Shown: one piece after another, positions 39,319 through 47,939 of the stretch
How the letters are laid out: every line of letters starts with the position of its first letter
Numbering within the stretch: the stretch's first letter is position 1
NCBI GenBank assembly: GCA_013215145.1
Contig: JABSRP010000001.1
Coordinates: forward strand, 78,348-142,347
Length of the DNA: 64,000 nucleotides
Source of the DNA: Pseudobacteriovorax sp.
GTDB lineage: Bacteria; Bdellovibrionota_B; Oligoflexia; Oligoflexales; Oligoflexaceae
Reading direction: 5' to 3'
Made by a program: the position numbers and the translations under genes
Notes under the pieces: model-generated
Seen by the model: the letters and a program-made list of their open reading frames with translations, nothing else
Databases searched by the model: none
Told to the model about the DNA's origin: nothing

Positions 39319-39906
39319 ATGTCTAATGGCGCAGAAAAATGTTTGATCATTGATGACAGCTACGAGTTTGGTCAGCTTTTGACCCAACTTCTTCAAGACA
39401 GGTTTGATACTAGCTACGCACCTGATGTGTTTACCGCGCAATCACTTATCAAAAAACACAGATTCTCCGTGATTCTTTGCGATGTTCATATGCCCATCAT
39501 GGGAGGGTTTGATTTCTCGATGGAGTTAAGAAAGCAGCATATAGACACTCCTATCATCTATATTACCGGAGATATCACTCCAGAGATCTCTAAAAAAGCA
39601 CTGTCTTGTGGAGGAGCCAACTTATTGGCAAAACCTATCGACTTTGACCAATTGCTAGAAAAAATAAATCTAGCCATCGAACACAGTGGGGATCAATCCA
39701 GAAACTCGCTGAGTGAACAGGACCTAGCATATATCTACAATCAAATAAAAACTTACTACTTTGACATCGATCAAATGCTTGCTCTTATCGAAAGCCATAA
39801 TATTCCTTTCGATGTCGTCTACCAAGAGCTCGAAAAAAAGCGAGACTTTGGTAAGTGTCTTCTCGATCAATTGGAGGGTATCAAGTCCATAGCCCATGTT
39901 GCCTAA
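39319..39906 (+). CDS. CheY-like receiver domain protein
   Basis: 195 residues. The receiver domain (about 8-125) has the acidic pair IIDDS, phosphoacceptor Asp in LCDVHMPIMGG, Thr in YITGD, and Lys in LAKPID. The 70-residue C-terminal tail is helical and has no DNA-binding motif, so it is not a transcription factor by sight. GGTGAGG precedes the ATG. The partner kinase is not in the window. Confidence 0.85.
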   Translation: MSNGAEKCLIIDDSYEFGQLLTQLLQDRFDTSYAPDVFTAQSLIKKHRFSVILCDVHMPIMGGFDFSMELRKQHIDTPIIYITGDITPEISKKALSCGGANLLAKPIDFDQLLEKINLAIEHSGDQSRNSLSEQDLAYIYNQIKTYYFDIDQMLALIESHNIPFDVVYQELEKKRDFGKCLLDQLEGIKSIAHVA

Positions 39907-40002
39907 AACTTTCTATTTTCCCTCTGTTCCAAATGTCAGGCAGAACGTGCTAAAATTTTGTTAAGTTTATTGATCTAAGTTCTGATGACATTGGAATAAA
40001 AT

Positions 40003-40161
40003 ATGAATAATAAAGACGAAATGAAGCGTTCTTTCAAAAAAGCCATACTCAAGCTTAAGAATGGTAGTGCTTCTTCCGAGCAGATTGCCAAAGAATTTGC
40101 AGATGCGGTAGAGCTATTCGTCAAAAGCGAAAACTTGGAAAAAATGCCTAAGTCTTCCTAA
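40003..40161 (+). CDS. Possible 52-residue basic protein
   Basis: A short open frame starting at ATG 40003 with a weak upstream GGA. The product (MNNKDEMKRSFKKAI...) is basic at the start, helical, and has no homologue I recognise. It lies 96 bp after the receiver gene and its 3' end overlaps the convergent desaturase gene by 14 bp. Codon use looks normal for the region. Confidence 0.4.
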   Translation: MNNKDEMKRSFKKAILKLKNGSASSEQIAKEFADAVELFVKSENLEKMPKSS

Positions 40162-40954
40162 AAGGCATAAGAATGACCCCCAAAAGAGTCGAATTTTGAG
40201 CCGGATCAACCCATTCTTCCAGCCCTATGTCTATTCCACGATTCCCAGATTTTGCCTGTTTGGTATAAGATCCGAATATCCGATCCCATAATGATAGATT
40301 AAATCCAAAATTTGAGTCGGTTTCTACATTTACTTTTGAGTGATGGATCCTATGCATATCAGGAGTTACTAAGAATTTGCGCACGATCTTCTCCCAAAGG
40401 AGGGGCAAGGAATAGTTCCCATGATTGAACAAAGCCATGGAACTTAGAATTATTTCGAACAAAAGAATCGCTGTCACTGAAGGACCGATCATCAAAATAC
40501 AAAAGCATTTGATTAACATAGATAAGAGTATTTCAATAGGATGAAACCGAAACCCTGTGGTGACATCAAAACCAGGATCACTATGGTGAACTCGGTGTAG
40601 TCTCCACAAAATTGGTATGCGATGAAATAATCGATGCTGCCAGTAAATAATCAAATCAAATAGCAAAACACAAAGAATAATCACAAATAAGTGATCCGAA
40701 ATATCAAGCAGGTTAAACAAACCCATTTCATTCAAATAGGCCCAATGAGCAACTCCGACAGCAGCAGAGCTAAAAACCAATCTCAATACAAAACCATTAA
40801 TAATCGTTAAGCCGACGTTAGTTATCCATCTTTGTGACGTCTTTGCGGCAAATTGATAAAATTTAAACCTTCGCTCTAGCACCCCGAATATAATTAAACA
40901 TCCAAGGAAAATAGACAGACGCAGCGTTCCTTCGTTTTCCACAATCCAAGTCAT
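40148..40954 (-). CDS. Sterol desaturase/fatty-acid hydroxylase family membrane protein
   Basis: 268 residues from ATG 40954, preceded by GAGGG at 7-8 nt; the open frame could start nine codons earlier without such a signal. Four or so membrane helices carry the histidine clusters of the family: HRLFH, HRVHH and HRIHH. These bind a di-iron centre for C-H oxidation of lipids. The substrate cannot be told from sequence. GSY near the end is a common family closing. Confidence 0.8.
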   Translation of the reverse strand: MTWIVENEGTLRLSIFLGCLIIFGVLERRFKFYQFAAKTSQRWITNVGLTIINGFVLRLVFSSAAVGVAHWAYLNEMGLFNLLDISDHLFVIILCVLLFDLIIYWQHRLFHRIPILWRLHRVHHSDPGFDVTTGFRFHPIEILLSMLIKCFCILMIGPSVTAILLFEIILSSMALFNHGNYSLPLLWEKIVRKFLVTPDMHRIHHSKVNVETDSNFGFNLSLWDRIFGSYTKQAKSGNRGIDIGLEEWVDPAQNSTLLGVILMPFRKT

Positions 40955-41026
40955 AGACAGGCCCTCGAAACAATATTCCAAGATAAATTATATATGCGAA
41001 ATGTTTAGCAATTCAAGGAGGCAAAG

Positions 41027-41062
41027 GTGGCACTCGCTGCAGGAACAAAGACCCTCTGCTGA
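41027..41062 (+). CDS. Possible 11-residue leader peptide
   Basis: GTG at 41027 follows a perfect AGGAGG by five bases and reads 11 codons to TGA. The peptide is MALAAGTKTLC. Hairpin-forming sequences (CTAG-AAAAA-CTAG, then GGTTTG with CAAACC and a T6 loop) follow before the amidohydrolase. It could be an upstream regulatory ORF, but chance is equally likely. Confidence 0.2.
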   Translation: MALAAGTKTLC

Positions 41063-41149
41063 AAGCCTAGAAAAACTAGAGCGGTTTGCTTTTTTCAAAC
41101 CCATCAGCTATCAAGCCAGAAGGCAACATCATATATAGGAATTTCCAAC

Positions 41150-42853
41150 ATGTTATTACGCTTCCCTACCCTACTGATCACCCTACTCGGATTGAGCCAT
41201 ACACCAGTTATGGCTTCAGAGATCGCCGATCAAATCTTTTTCAACGCCCATATCATATCCGATAGCAAGTCCCAGAAAACCTCAGAAGCTCTGGCCATCA
41301 AAGGCCAAAGGATCTTGGCTGTGGGAAGCCAAAAATCGATGGAAGCTTTAAAAGGCAAAAACACCAAAATGACTGACTTAAATGGCAGAACCGTTTTTCC
41401 CGGTCTTCATGAAGGCCACGGCCATTTACTTCGAATTGGTCAAAAAATCACTGAAGTTGATTTAAGTGGCCTACGAAGTAAAGATCTGATTTTGAAGCGT
41501 CTCAAAGACAGGGAAAAAAAACTAGCGAAGGGGCAATGGCTTATTGGTACTGGATGGGATCAAAATCTTTGGGAAAATAAATCATTTCCTTCTATAGATG
41601 ATCTCAAAAGTATCAATCAAGAAAGACCAATCTATTTAAGAAGGGTTGACGGGCACGCAATCTGGGTCAACCAAAAAGCATTGGACCTTGCTGGAATAAC
41701 AAAGCAAACCACCATTCCCCTTGGAGGAATCATACATCGCAATCCAAACGGCTCTCCAAACGGAATCCTCATTGACAATGCTATGCTGCTTGTGGAAAAC
41801 GTCATGCCAAAAATGAACAGAGATGAAAAAATCAAAGCTATCAAAGCAGCTATAACACTAGCTAACAGCCTAGGTCTAACGGCCTTTCATGACGCAGGAA
41901 CAGATCGAGAGACCATCGACATATACGAATCTCTCCACAAGAAGGGCGAACTAAACATCCGACTCAATGTGATGGTTGACGGACACGATCCTAGTTTGGT
42001 TCAAATGTGGTGGAAACGCGGCCCACTTTCGACTAAAGATGACATGCTCTTAATTCGCTCTTTTAAACTATCATTAGATGGAGCACTTGGATCTCGCGGC
42101 GCCCACTTACTTGAAGACTATTCTGATAAACCAGGACAACGCGGATTAAGTCTAATCCCTCCAAATAAAGTCAAAGACATAGTCGAAGGATCCATAAAAA
42201 CAGGCTTTCAACTGGCCATTCATGCCATCGGTGATAAGGCAAATAGAGACGTTCTAAACATTTACGAGGAAGCCTTACGTAAGCACCCGCAACTTGACCA
42301 CAGGTTTCGCATTGAACATGCTCAAATTTTGGATGAAAAGGACATTCATCGCTTTGCCAAACTAAATATTATTGCATCTATGCAAGGGACACATTGTACT
42401 TCCGATTCGCCATGGGTTCCTATTCGTATTGGTCAACAAAGAACCAATGAAGGGGCTTATGTTTGGCAGAAGCTATTGAAGTCTGGAGCCAAATTAGTTG
42501 GTGGATCTGATGCTCCCGTAGAAAGTCTAAACCCGTATTGGGGCATCTATAGTTCGATGACTCGGCAAAATCACTCGGGCCAGCCTCTCCAAGGGTGGAA
42601 TGCTTCTCAGAGAATGAGTTTTTCTGAAGCCTTAACGACCTACACTCAAGCGGCATCATATGCTATGTTTCTAGATCAAAGGTCAGGGACTCTGAGCAAA
42701 GGCATGCTAGCTGATTTCACAGTAATAGACAAAAAAAATTTTGATGGATCAAATCCCAAGGAACTTATTCATGTGAAGACTCATATGACAGTAGTAGCTG
42801 GCAGAACTGTATTTAAATCATCACAAACGAAAAAGAGCGAGCTCAGTCACTAG
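41150..42853 (+). CDS. Amidohydrolase family 3 (YtcJ-like) protein, probably exported
   Basis: 567 residues. A hydrophobic leader (about 1-22) ending in VMAS suggests periplasmic export. The metal-dependent hydrolase fold shows PGLHEGHGH (position of the family's PGxxDxHxH), the central IHAIGDKANRDVL block and a late GGSDAPVE. The Asp of the first motif is Glu-Gly here. The reaction is unknown; members hydrolyse diverse amides. Confidence 0.8.
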   Translation: MLLRFPTLLITLLGLSHTPVMASEIADQIFFNAHIISDSKSQKTSEALAIKGQRILAVGSQKSMEALKGKNTKMTDLNGRTVFPGLHEGHGHLLRIGQKITEVDLSGLRSKDLILKRLKDREKKLAKGQWLIGTGWDQNLWENKSFPSIDDLKSINQERPIYLRRVDGHAIWVNQKALDLAGITKQTTIPLGGIIHRNPNGSPNGILIDNAMLLVENVMPKMNRDEKIKAIKAAITLANSLGLTAFHDAGTDRETIDIYESLHKKGELNIRLNVMVDGHDPSLVQMWWKRGPLSTKDDMLLIRSFKLSLDGALGSRGAHLLEDYSDKPGQRGLSLIPPNKVKDIVEGSIKTGFQLAIHAIGDKANRDVLNIYEEALRKHPQLDHRFRIEHAQILDEKDIHRFAKLNIIASMQGTHCTSDSPWVPIRIGQQRTNEGAYVWQKLLKSGAKLVGGSDAPVESLNPYWGIYSSMTRQNHSGQPLQGWNASQRMSFSEALTTYTQAASYAMFLDQRSGTLSKGMLADFTVIDKKNFDGSNPKELIHVKTHMTVVAGRTVFKSSQTKKSELSH

Positions 42854-42862
42854 GAGGCTATA

Positions 42863-42883
42863 GCGAGGCGTCAAAGGCCTCGC
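42863..42883. terminator. Hairpin between convergent amidohydrolase and lipoprotein genes
   Basis: Perfect GCGAGGC/GCCTCGC 7-bp stem with a 7-nt loop, midway between the two stops. It can serve both directions as an RNA hairpin but lacks a T-run. Confidence 0.4.
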
Positions 42884-42901
42884 AAACCGATTACTAAAAG
42901 C

Positions 42902-43294
42902 TTATTCGGAAAACGGTCCAAAATGGGTTTCGCAGTCGGTTTCGTAAAGGATTCTTCTGTTTTCAACGGCACAAGAATCATTTAGGCCATCATCTTTCAG
43001 TCCATTGCAATATGATTCCAAACTATCAAAGCTTTGTTTCGTAACACAGGCCTCACCATCTACAACATCCTCAAAATCGTAATTATAATCTTCTTTGATA
43101 TTTGATTCTTTTTTGGACGAAGAATCACTTGTTACAGATTCTGTAGTGGTACCTGGCGTTCCTAAATCCACTTCACTATTCGTAGAATTTGTCTTAGGGG
43201 CAGGAGCTGATGCATTACGACCAGTTTGTTGGGCACTTTCTCCGCAAGACATAACGAAAAAACTCAGCATCCCTAGCAACATCAATATTCTCAT
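42902..43294 (-). CDS. Small lipoprotein with Cys-rich C-terminus
   Basis: 130 residues. The signal ends in a lipobox (VMSC at about residue 17). A Ser/Thr/Glu-rich spacer follows, then about 45 residues with five cysteines (spacing C..C..C...C). The cysteine block loosely resembles the C-terminal Cys block of the two paralogues upstream, so it may be a relative or decayed member of the group. Confidence 0.6.
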   Translation of the reverse strand: MRILMLLGMLSFFVMSCGESAQQTGRNASAPAPKTNSTNSEVDLGTPGTTTESVTSDSSSKKESNIKEDYNYDFEDVVDGEACVTKQSFDSLESYCNGLKDDGLNDSCAVENRRILYETDCETHFGPFSE

Positions 43295-43314
43295 CTTTCT
43301 ATACCTCAGCTTGT

Positions 43315-43923
43315 TTATAAAACGATCAACAACCGTCGACCGCTAGGCCCCAGCTCTATAACTCTGTAACTAGGGCCTCGAATTCCCGCTTGATCTAAAA
43401 TATCTAAAACCGCAATACCATTGACGCCTAATCCCCAAGAGATTACGGCATATCCTGGCTTGTCATACTCTAAAACCACAGACTCATTGGTTTGTAGCAA
43501 ATTCCTCTGCTCAAACGTAAGAGATGGTCTACTGACATCCTTTTTATTGGCAAACAAATGATTTGTTTGGTCGTGAGTTTCACTAAATCGGGTAATACGC
43601 TCAATACCAACTAATTGGCAACGGCTATCAAAGGCACCTTGCAATTGAGCAGCACTACCCTCACCGAAATACTGACTTAGAATAACCAACCCCGAATCAG
43701 CATAATCAAGCCTTGCCGACCCTGATACTGTGATCTCGTTAATATTTTCCGCGGATTCACAAATGGGACCATCAGCATTAATATTAGCTGCTGAGAGGCC
43801 TACAGGGTCACTGACACCAGCACTACACCCCATGTTCAGGCATCCAGAAAAGAGCCAAAGCGCGCCGACAAAAATATACGGATTTCGTCTCAACCATCCC
43901 ATCATGTGACCCCATATCCTCAT
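43315..43923 (-). CDS. Putative lipoprotein
   Basis: 202 residues. A leader with Arg-Arg and a hydrophobic core precedes GCLNMGCSAG; either Cys could be lipidated. The start may instead be ATG 43905, which gives a tidier leader. The mature part is beta-rich (many alternating residues) with no family recognised. Together with its neighbours it forms a four-gene lipoprotein cluster. Confidence 0.55.
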   Translation of the reverse strand: MRIWGHMMGWLRRNPYIFVGALWLFSGCLNMGCSAGVSDPVGLSAANINADGPICESAENINEITVSGSARLDYADSGLVILSQYFGEGSAAQLQGAFDSRCQLVGIERITRFSETHDQTNHLFANKKDVSRPSLTFEQRNLLQTNESVVLEYDKPGYAVISWGLGVNGIAVLDILDQAGIRGPSYRVIELGPSGRRLLIVL

Positions 43924-43936
43924 GATAGTCCGCTCA

Positions 43937-45244
43937 TTATAATAGTATCGACGAGTATTTAGTTCTTAATTCATCTTCCGTCGGAACTTGCTGACAATTG
44001 GTCACCCATTCTTCTTGAACCGAACAAGAATATATCAAGTCCTCTAATTCACCAATAGCCTCTGTACAAGCACGACTATCGGCAGTTGGCAACGAACAGG
44101 TCGAGCGAATTTCTTCCAATAAGTAGAACATATCATTGACCGCGTTTACTCTTGATTCGAACTCCGGTTCCGCAGATTTTAGAGCACTACGAGCCTGATT
44201 ATATACCGATAGACCAACTGACAGCCTTGCTCTAGTATCTGTACTGGCATCTAGGCCTTGAGCAAATAGGTTGCGGGCATTTCGAAATTTCTCAGTCACC
44301 TCTGCAATCAGGTCGTCTTGAGAGAAATCTACACCAAATTCTGTACAGATCGAGCTATCAACAGAGCCCTCTGAAATACAATAAGTATCAAAATCATAAG
44401 CCTCTAGCATTTCGCAGGCCTCTCTCCTTCGATTCAACTCTGCGTCAATTGTTCCGTCACTCACACCGCCCGTCGTACCGCCCGTCGTCGCAGTTTCACA
44501 AGTTGACTGCAATAAATTCAAGGTTGGAGCTCCTGCATTATTATTCCCGGCCATGACATCATTAAGAATCAACTCCAAATTAAGACCTAATTCATCCACA
44601 GACCGGTTAGTCTCGTTTTTAGCAGTGGCTTTAACAACGAGTAGTAATCTAGAACCAAAAACAGCCTCGGAAACATACCGATCACCACAATTATCACGAA
44701 ACTCAAAGTAATCTGAGCCATCTTGAATAATCGATTGACTATCAGTATTCAAATCTGGAGCTGTAGTATTAACCCTGGCGATACGGTCACGATACACAAG
44801 CTCGGTAACGGCAACCAATTCATCAGTACTTACAGTCATTTCATTAATTTTTTTAGAAGTCAAATCAGCGTTAAACTCGTACTTGCTTTCTGGTCCAGTA
44901 AACCCTACACCCAATGACAAAGAGCTCTCAAGTCTCGTAATGAGGTCTCGTTTTGTTTTTACAATATCAATTGTACTTTCGGTCTGGTTCATAGGAGATA
45001 TGGTGATTTTATCCTGGGGAATCGTCAAACAGTTGCCTCTAGGATTTCCCGTAAAAATATCATAACCATCACCCACCATTGCCAAAGCGCCAGTAGCACC
45101 AGGAGTTCCAGTATTCGCTCCAATTTGATTACTTTGTGTTGAGTTACTTTCGACAGTGATTGGTCTCGATTCTTTTTTACAAGACCACAAGGTCACCGAC
45201 ATCAGCAATGCAATTCCTGTTTCCTTACTCAATAACTTCGTCAT
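43937..45244 (-). CDS. Lipoprotein, CGDxYV paralogue A
   Basis: 435 residues; lipobox LWSC. Shared blocks with the next gene: GDGYDIFTGNPRGNC, QTESTIDI, VTELVYRDR, FRDNCGDRYVSEAVFGSRL, then a helical cysteine-rich region ending in YSCSVQEEWVTNC and LRTKYSSIL. The CGDxYV-x-G block vaguely recalls the conserved core of MACPF-type proteins, but no full signature is present and the resemblance is uncertain. Confidence 0.6.
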   Translation of the reverse strand: MTKLLSKETGIALLMSVTLWSCKKESRPITVESNSTQSNQIGANTGTPGATGALAMVGDGYDIFTGNPRGNCLTIPQDKITISPMNQTESTIDIVKTKRDLITRLESSLSLGVGFTGPESKYEFNADLTSKKINEMTVSTDELVAVTELVYRDRIARVNTTAPDLNTDSQSIIQDGSDYFEFRDNCGDRYVSEAVFGSRLLLVVKATAKNETNRSVDELGLNLELILNDVMAGNNNAGAPTLNLLQSTCETATTGGTTGGVSDGTIDAELNRRREACEMLEAYDFDTYCISEGSVDSSICTEFGVDFSQDDLIAEVTEKFRNARNLFAQGLDASTDTRARLSVGLSVYNQARSALKSAEPEFESRVNAVNDMFYLLEEIRSTCSLPTADSRACTEAIGELEDLIYSCSVQEEWVTNCQQVPTEDELRTKYSSILL

Positions 45245-45293
45245 GTCTACTTTCCTCTAGAATATATGTACTTGTTCCACAATAATGTTAAAT

Positions 45294-46802
45294 CTAATCC
45301 TCAGTGCGCCTTAGCTCAAATTCTGACACTTCATTTTCAAGTATCCCATCACCCAGCTCGCTGATATTTCCTTTCGTATTTCCCGTCAATCTAATGACGC
45401 GACCACCACGATCGATGTCTTCGTACAAGATTAATTCCCATTTAGGCTTAAGATTGACTTCTATACTACTAAGCCGGTCATTAAACTGATATCGGTCGCT
45501 TCCAAGAAAGTAATTCTGATCTAGGTTGTACTCCGCATATTCTGTAAAAAGATTGCTATAATTAATCTCTATTGGAGTTCCTTGGAAATCTGTCTCCTCG
45601 AACAACTTTACGGTCCCAGCATTTCGAAGATCTAATACTTCAGCATATTTGGTCCTAAGAGTTTGCTCGTCCGGAACATTTGGACAATTCGCAGTCCATT
45701 CTGATTGTTTTGAACAGGAATATATTGTATTATTGATATCTTCTATGGCTTCTCCGCAGTCTTTCGAACCAAAGGAAAGATCGGCACATTCTGCTTTCAT
45801 CTCTTCTGAGAGTTCAAACATGCTATTTACTTTATTAACTCTCTCTTCGAACTCACTGCCACTCTTAGCTTCAAGCGCTTTCGCTGCTGTATAGTCGCCA
45901 AAATCAATATCAAGCCTGACGTGCTTATCTTCAGCATTGACCACACTTGATGCAAATTTTTCTCTCGCCTCTCGAAACTGAGCACTAACCTCTGCCATCA
46001 ATGCATCGTTGCTAAAGTCAATGTTATAGTTACCACAAATCGATGCCGGAGCTGCACCTTCTGTGACACAATAAGCCTCAAAATTAAGAGTACTCAAAAT
46101 ATCGCGGTTTTCCTGAGCATTCGAGTTACCCACGGAGCCATTGACTCCGAACCCAAAGAGACTGGATATTCCAAAATTCAGAGCATTCGAAACTTCACGA
46201 CTACTATACTCATTACTATAGTTAGAAGATGCCTTAACAAATAACAGCATGCGCGAGCCATAGACAGCCTCCTTCACATACATATCTCCACACTGATCAC
46301 GGAAACCAAAAAGGTCACCGTTTTCTTCTAGTGTTTCTGTCGGCTTACTTTTCAGACTTGGATCCTGTGGTTTTAGTCGTAAAACCCGGTCCCGATAGAC
46401 CAACTCAGTAACAGCAACGAAATCTCGCGTTTTCATCTCGATTTCGTTCACAGTAGCAGTCGACCTAGAAACGCCAAAATTGAATATGCTATAGGAAACA
46501 CCCAGCCCTATAGAGTTCGATTTTGCGACTTTTCGCATCAACTCGGTTTTTTTGTCGACAATGTCTAAGGTACTTTCAGTTTGCCTTAAAGGAGTAACTT
46601 CCACATCTTTAGCATCCAGAAAAAGGCAGTTTTCTTTTGGTGAGCCGGTAAATCGATCGTAACCTTCCCCAACGAATCTAAGGATCTCCGCTGTGGAATG
46701 CTCGCTACCCGAAGAATTAGACACGCGGCCGTTTTTCGACTTTTCACAAGAGACCAACCCGGTAACTATAGCTATACAGCTCAAAATTCTGACAACTTTC
46801 AT
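45294..46802 (-). CDS. Lipoprotein, CGDxYV paralogue B with beta-gamma-crystallin-like tail
   Basis: 502 residues; lipobox LVSC. It matches paralogue A block by block (GEGYDRFTGSPKENC, QTESTLDI, VTELVYRDR, FRDQCGDMYVKEAVYGSRM, YSCSKQSEWTANC, LRTKYAEVL). The C-terminal 90 residues, absent from A, contain two similar strands-with-aromatic motifs (LFEETDFQGTPIEI...NDRLSSIEV and LILYEDIDRGGRVIRL...NEVSEFEL), the layout of a beta-gamma-crystallin domain. It lies 50 bp upstream of A; the pair is a tandem duplication. Confidence 0.65.
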   Translation of the reverse strand: MKVVRILSCIAIVTGLVSCEKSKNGRVSNSSGSEHSTAEILRFVGEGYDRFTGSPKENCLFLDAKDVEVTPLRQTESTLDIVDKKTELMRKVAKSNSIGLGVSYSIFNFGVSRSTATVNEIEMKTRDFVAVTELVYRDRVLRLKPQDPSLKSKPTETLEENGDLFGFRDQCGDMYVKEAVYGSRMLLFVKASSNYSNEYSSREVSNALNFGISSLFGFGVNGSVGNSNAQENRDILSTLNFEAYCVTEGAAPASICGNYNIDFSNDALMAEVSAQFREAREKFASSVVNAEDKHVRLDIDFGDYTAAKALEAKSGSEFEERVNKVNSMFELSEEMKAECADLSFGSKDCGEAIEDINNTIYSCSKQSEWTANCPNVPDEQTLRTKYAEVLDLRNAGTVKLFEETDFQGTPIEINYSNLFTEYAEYNLDQNYFLGSDRYQFNDRLSSIEVNLKPKWELILYEDIDRGGRVIRLTGNTKGNISELGDGILENEVSEFELRRTED

Positions 46803-47056
46803 TTCATAAACTCCGCCTGATTTGAAGAACCTATCGGAATAGTTTATGGGTAAAATTAGATATCTCTATAATCAACTGTATATATTCATATTTTTCTGAT
46901 ATATTTTAGAAAAATCAGTGCTTTTAGGCCTCGATTTCAAAATTTTTTTGCACTTTTATACCTCATTTGGCTAAGCTATTGCTTTGACAGGCGTGATTAA
47001 AAGATTTGCACGCTGTTGATAATTCCAACATCCGACGAACAAAAGGAAAGGATCTG

Positions 47057-47779
47057 ATGAAACACTCTGCGGAGATCCCTGGTCAGGGTGAATTTAGCCT
47101 ATTAAAAAGCATCAGGAAAATTGGTCAGTCCTTTGTCAATTCCTCTAGGGACGATACTCGTGACCTGTTAAATAAAAACTTGGCCTACATTCCCGTAAGA
47201 ATTCACACGACTCTACCAGAGCATCGTAAGCAGCCAACGGTAAAGCAAAGTCACCTGATTTCTGAAACAATCCTCTACTGCTATTTTGGACAAATCTATA
47301 GCCCACACGGAATTGTACCCGATCTTAGGCAATCAAGTTTTTTTCAAAAATATCACGAAATATACTGGAATCCGAGAAATCTAGTTTATAGTTTTGAGGA
47401 CCAATTTCGTACAGGAATTATAGCCGTATATAAAGGTATTTTCGAAAAGTCAGACTCTTGTATTCGGGAAGGATTGTACATGATGTTTCCAAATCTATCT
47501 ACCGAAGCCAGCGAATTTCTGTTGAACTTGATCAAACAACATACTGAAATCATTTTTTCCTCCAAAGAGGGTCAAGACCCTTCAAACTTGTGGGCCATCT
47601 CCCTAGAAATGCTCAAAAACCTCAAGGTAATCAACATTCCCGTAAATCCTGATTTAGCAGTATTTATAGGATTTGCGCATCAGGCAAATAGCTGTATAAA
47701 ACAGCTCACTGAATACTCCCATATCACAGAGATCTATCATCACGTCAGAAACCATTGCCAGTCACTCTTCGATCAATAA
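47057..47779 (+). CDS. Hypothetical protein
   Basis: 240 residues from ATG 47057, chosen because AGGAAAGGAT precedes it. Soluble, mostly helical, no signal peptide and no motif recognised. It is divergent from the lipoprotein cluster and separated by a strongly AT-rich 250 bp. Confidence 0.55.
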   Translation: MKHSAEIPGQGEFSLLKSIRKIGQSFVNSSRDDTRDLLNKNLAYIPVRIHTTLPEHRKQPTVKQSHLISETILYCYFGQIYSPHGIVPDLRQSSFFQKYHEIYWNPRNLVYSFEDQFRTGIIAVYKGIFEKSDSCIREGLYMMFPNLSTEASEFLLNLIKQHTEIIFSSKEGQDPSNLWAISLEMLKNLKVINIPVNPDLAVFIGFAHQANSCIKQLTEYSHITEIYHHVRNHCQSLFDQ

Positions 47780-47939
47780 AGTTTTTTTAAAAAAATCCTT
47801 ACATTACCTTTACCTTTTGTTCTTTACTTTATGATCTCATTCAACAGCAGAGATGTCTCACAGGTAAAAGATCTTAAAAATACTAGTATTTGATTACCCA
47901 TGATCAATTGGATTTGGGACTAAAAAAAAAGGGGGTCAC

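Noticed and set aside
40982..41149. A sigma-54-like TGGCAC...TGC element near 41028
   Set aside because: The GG to GC spacing is eight, not ten, bases.
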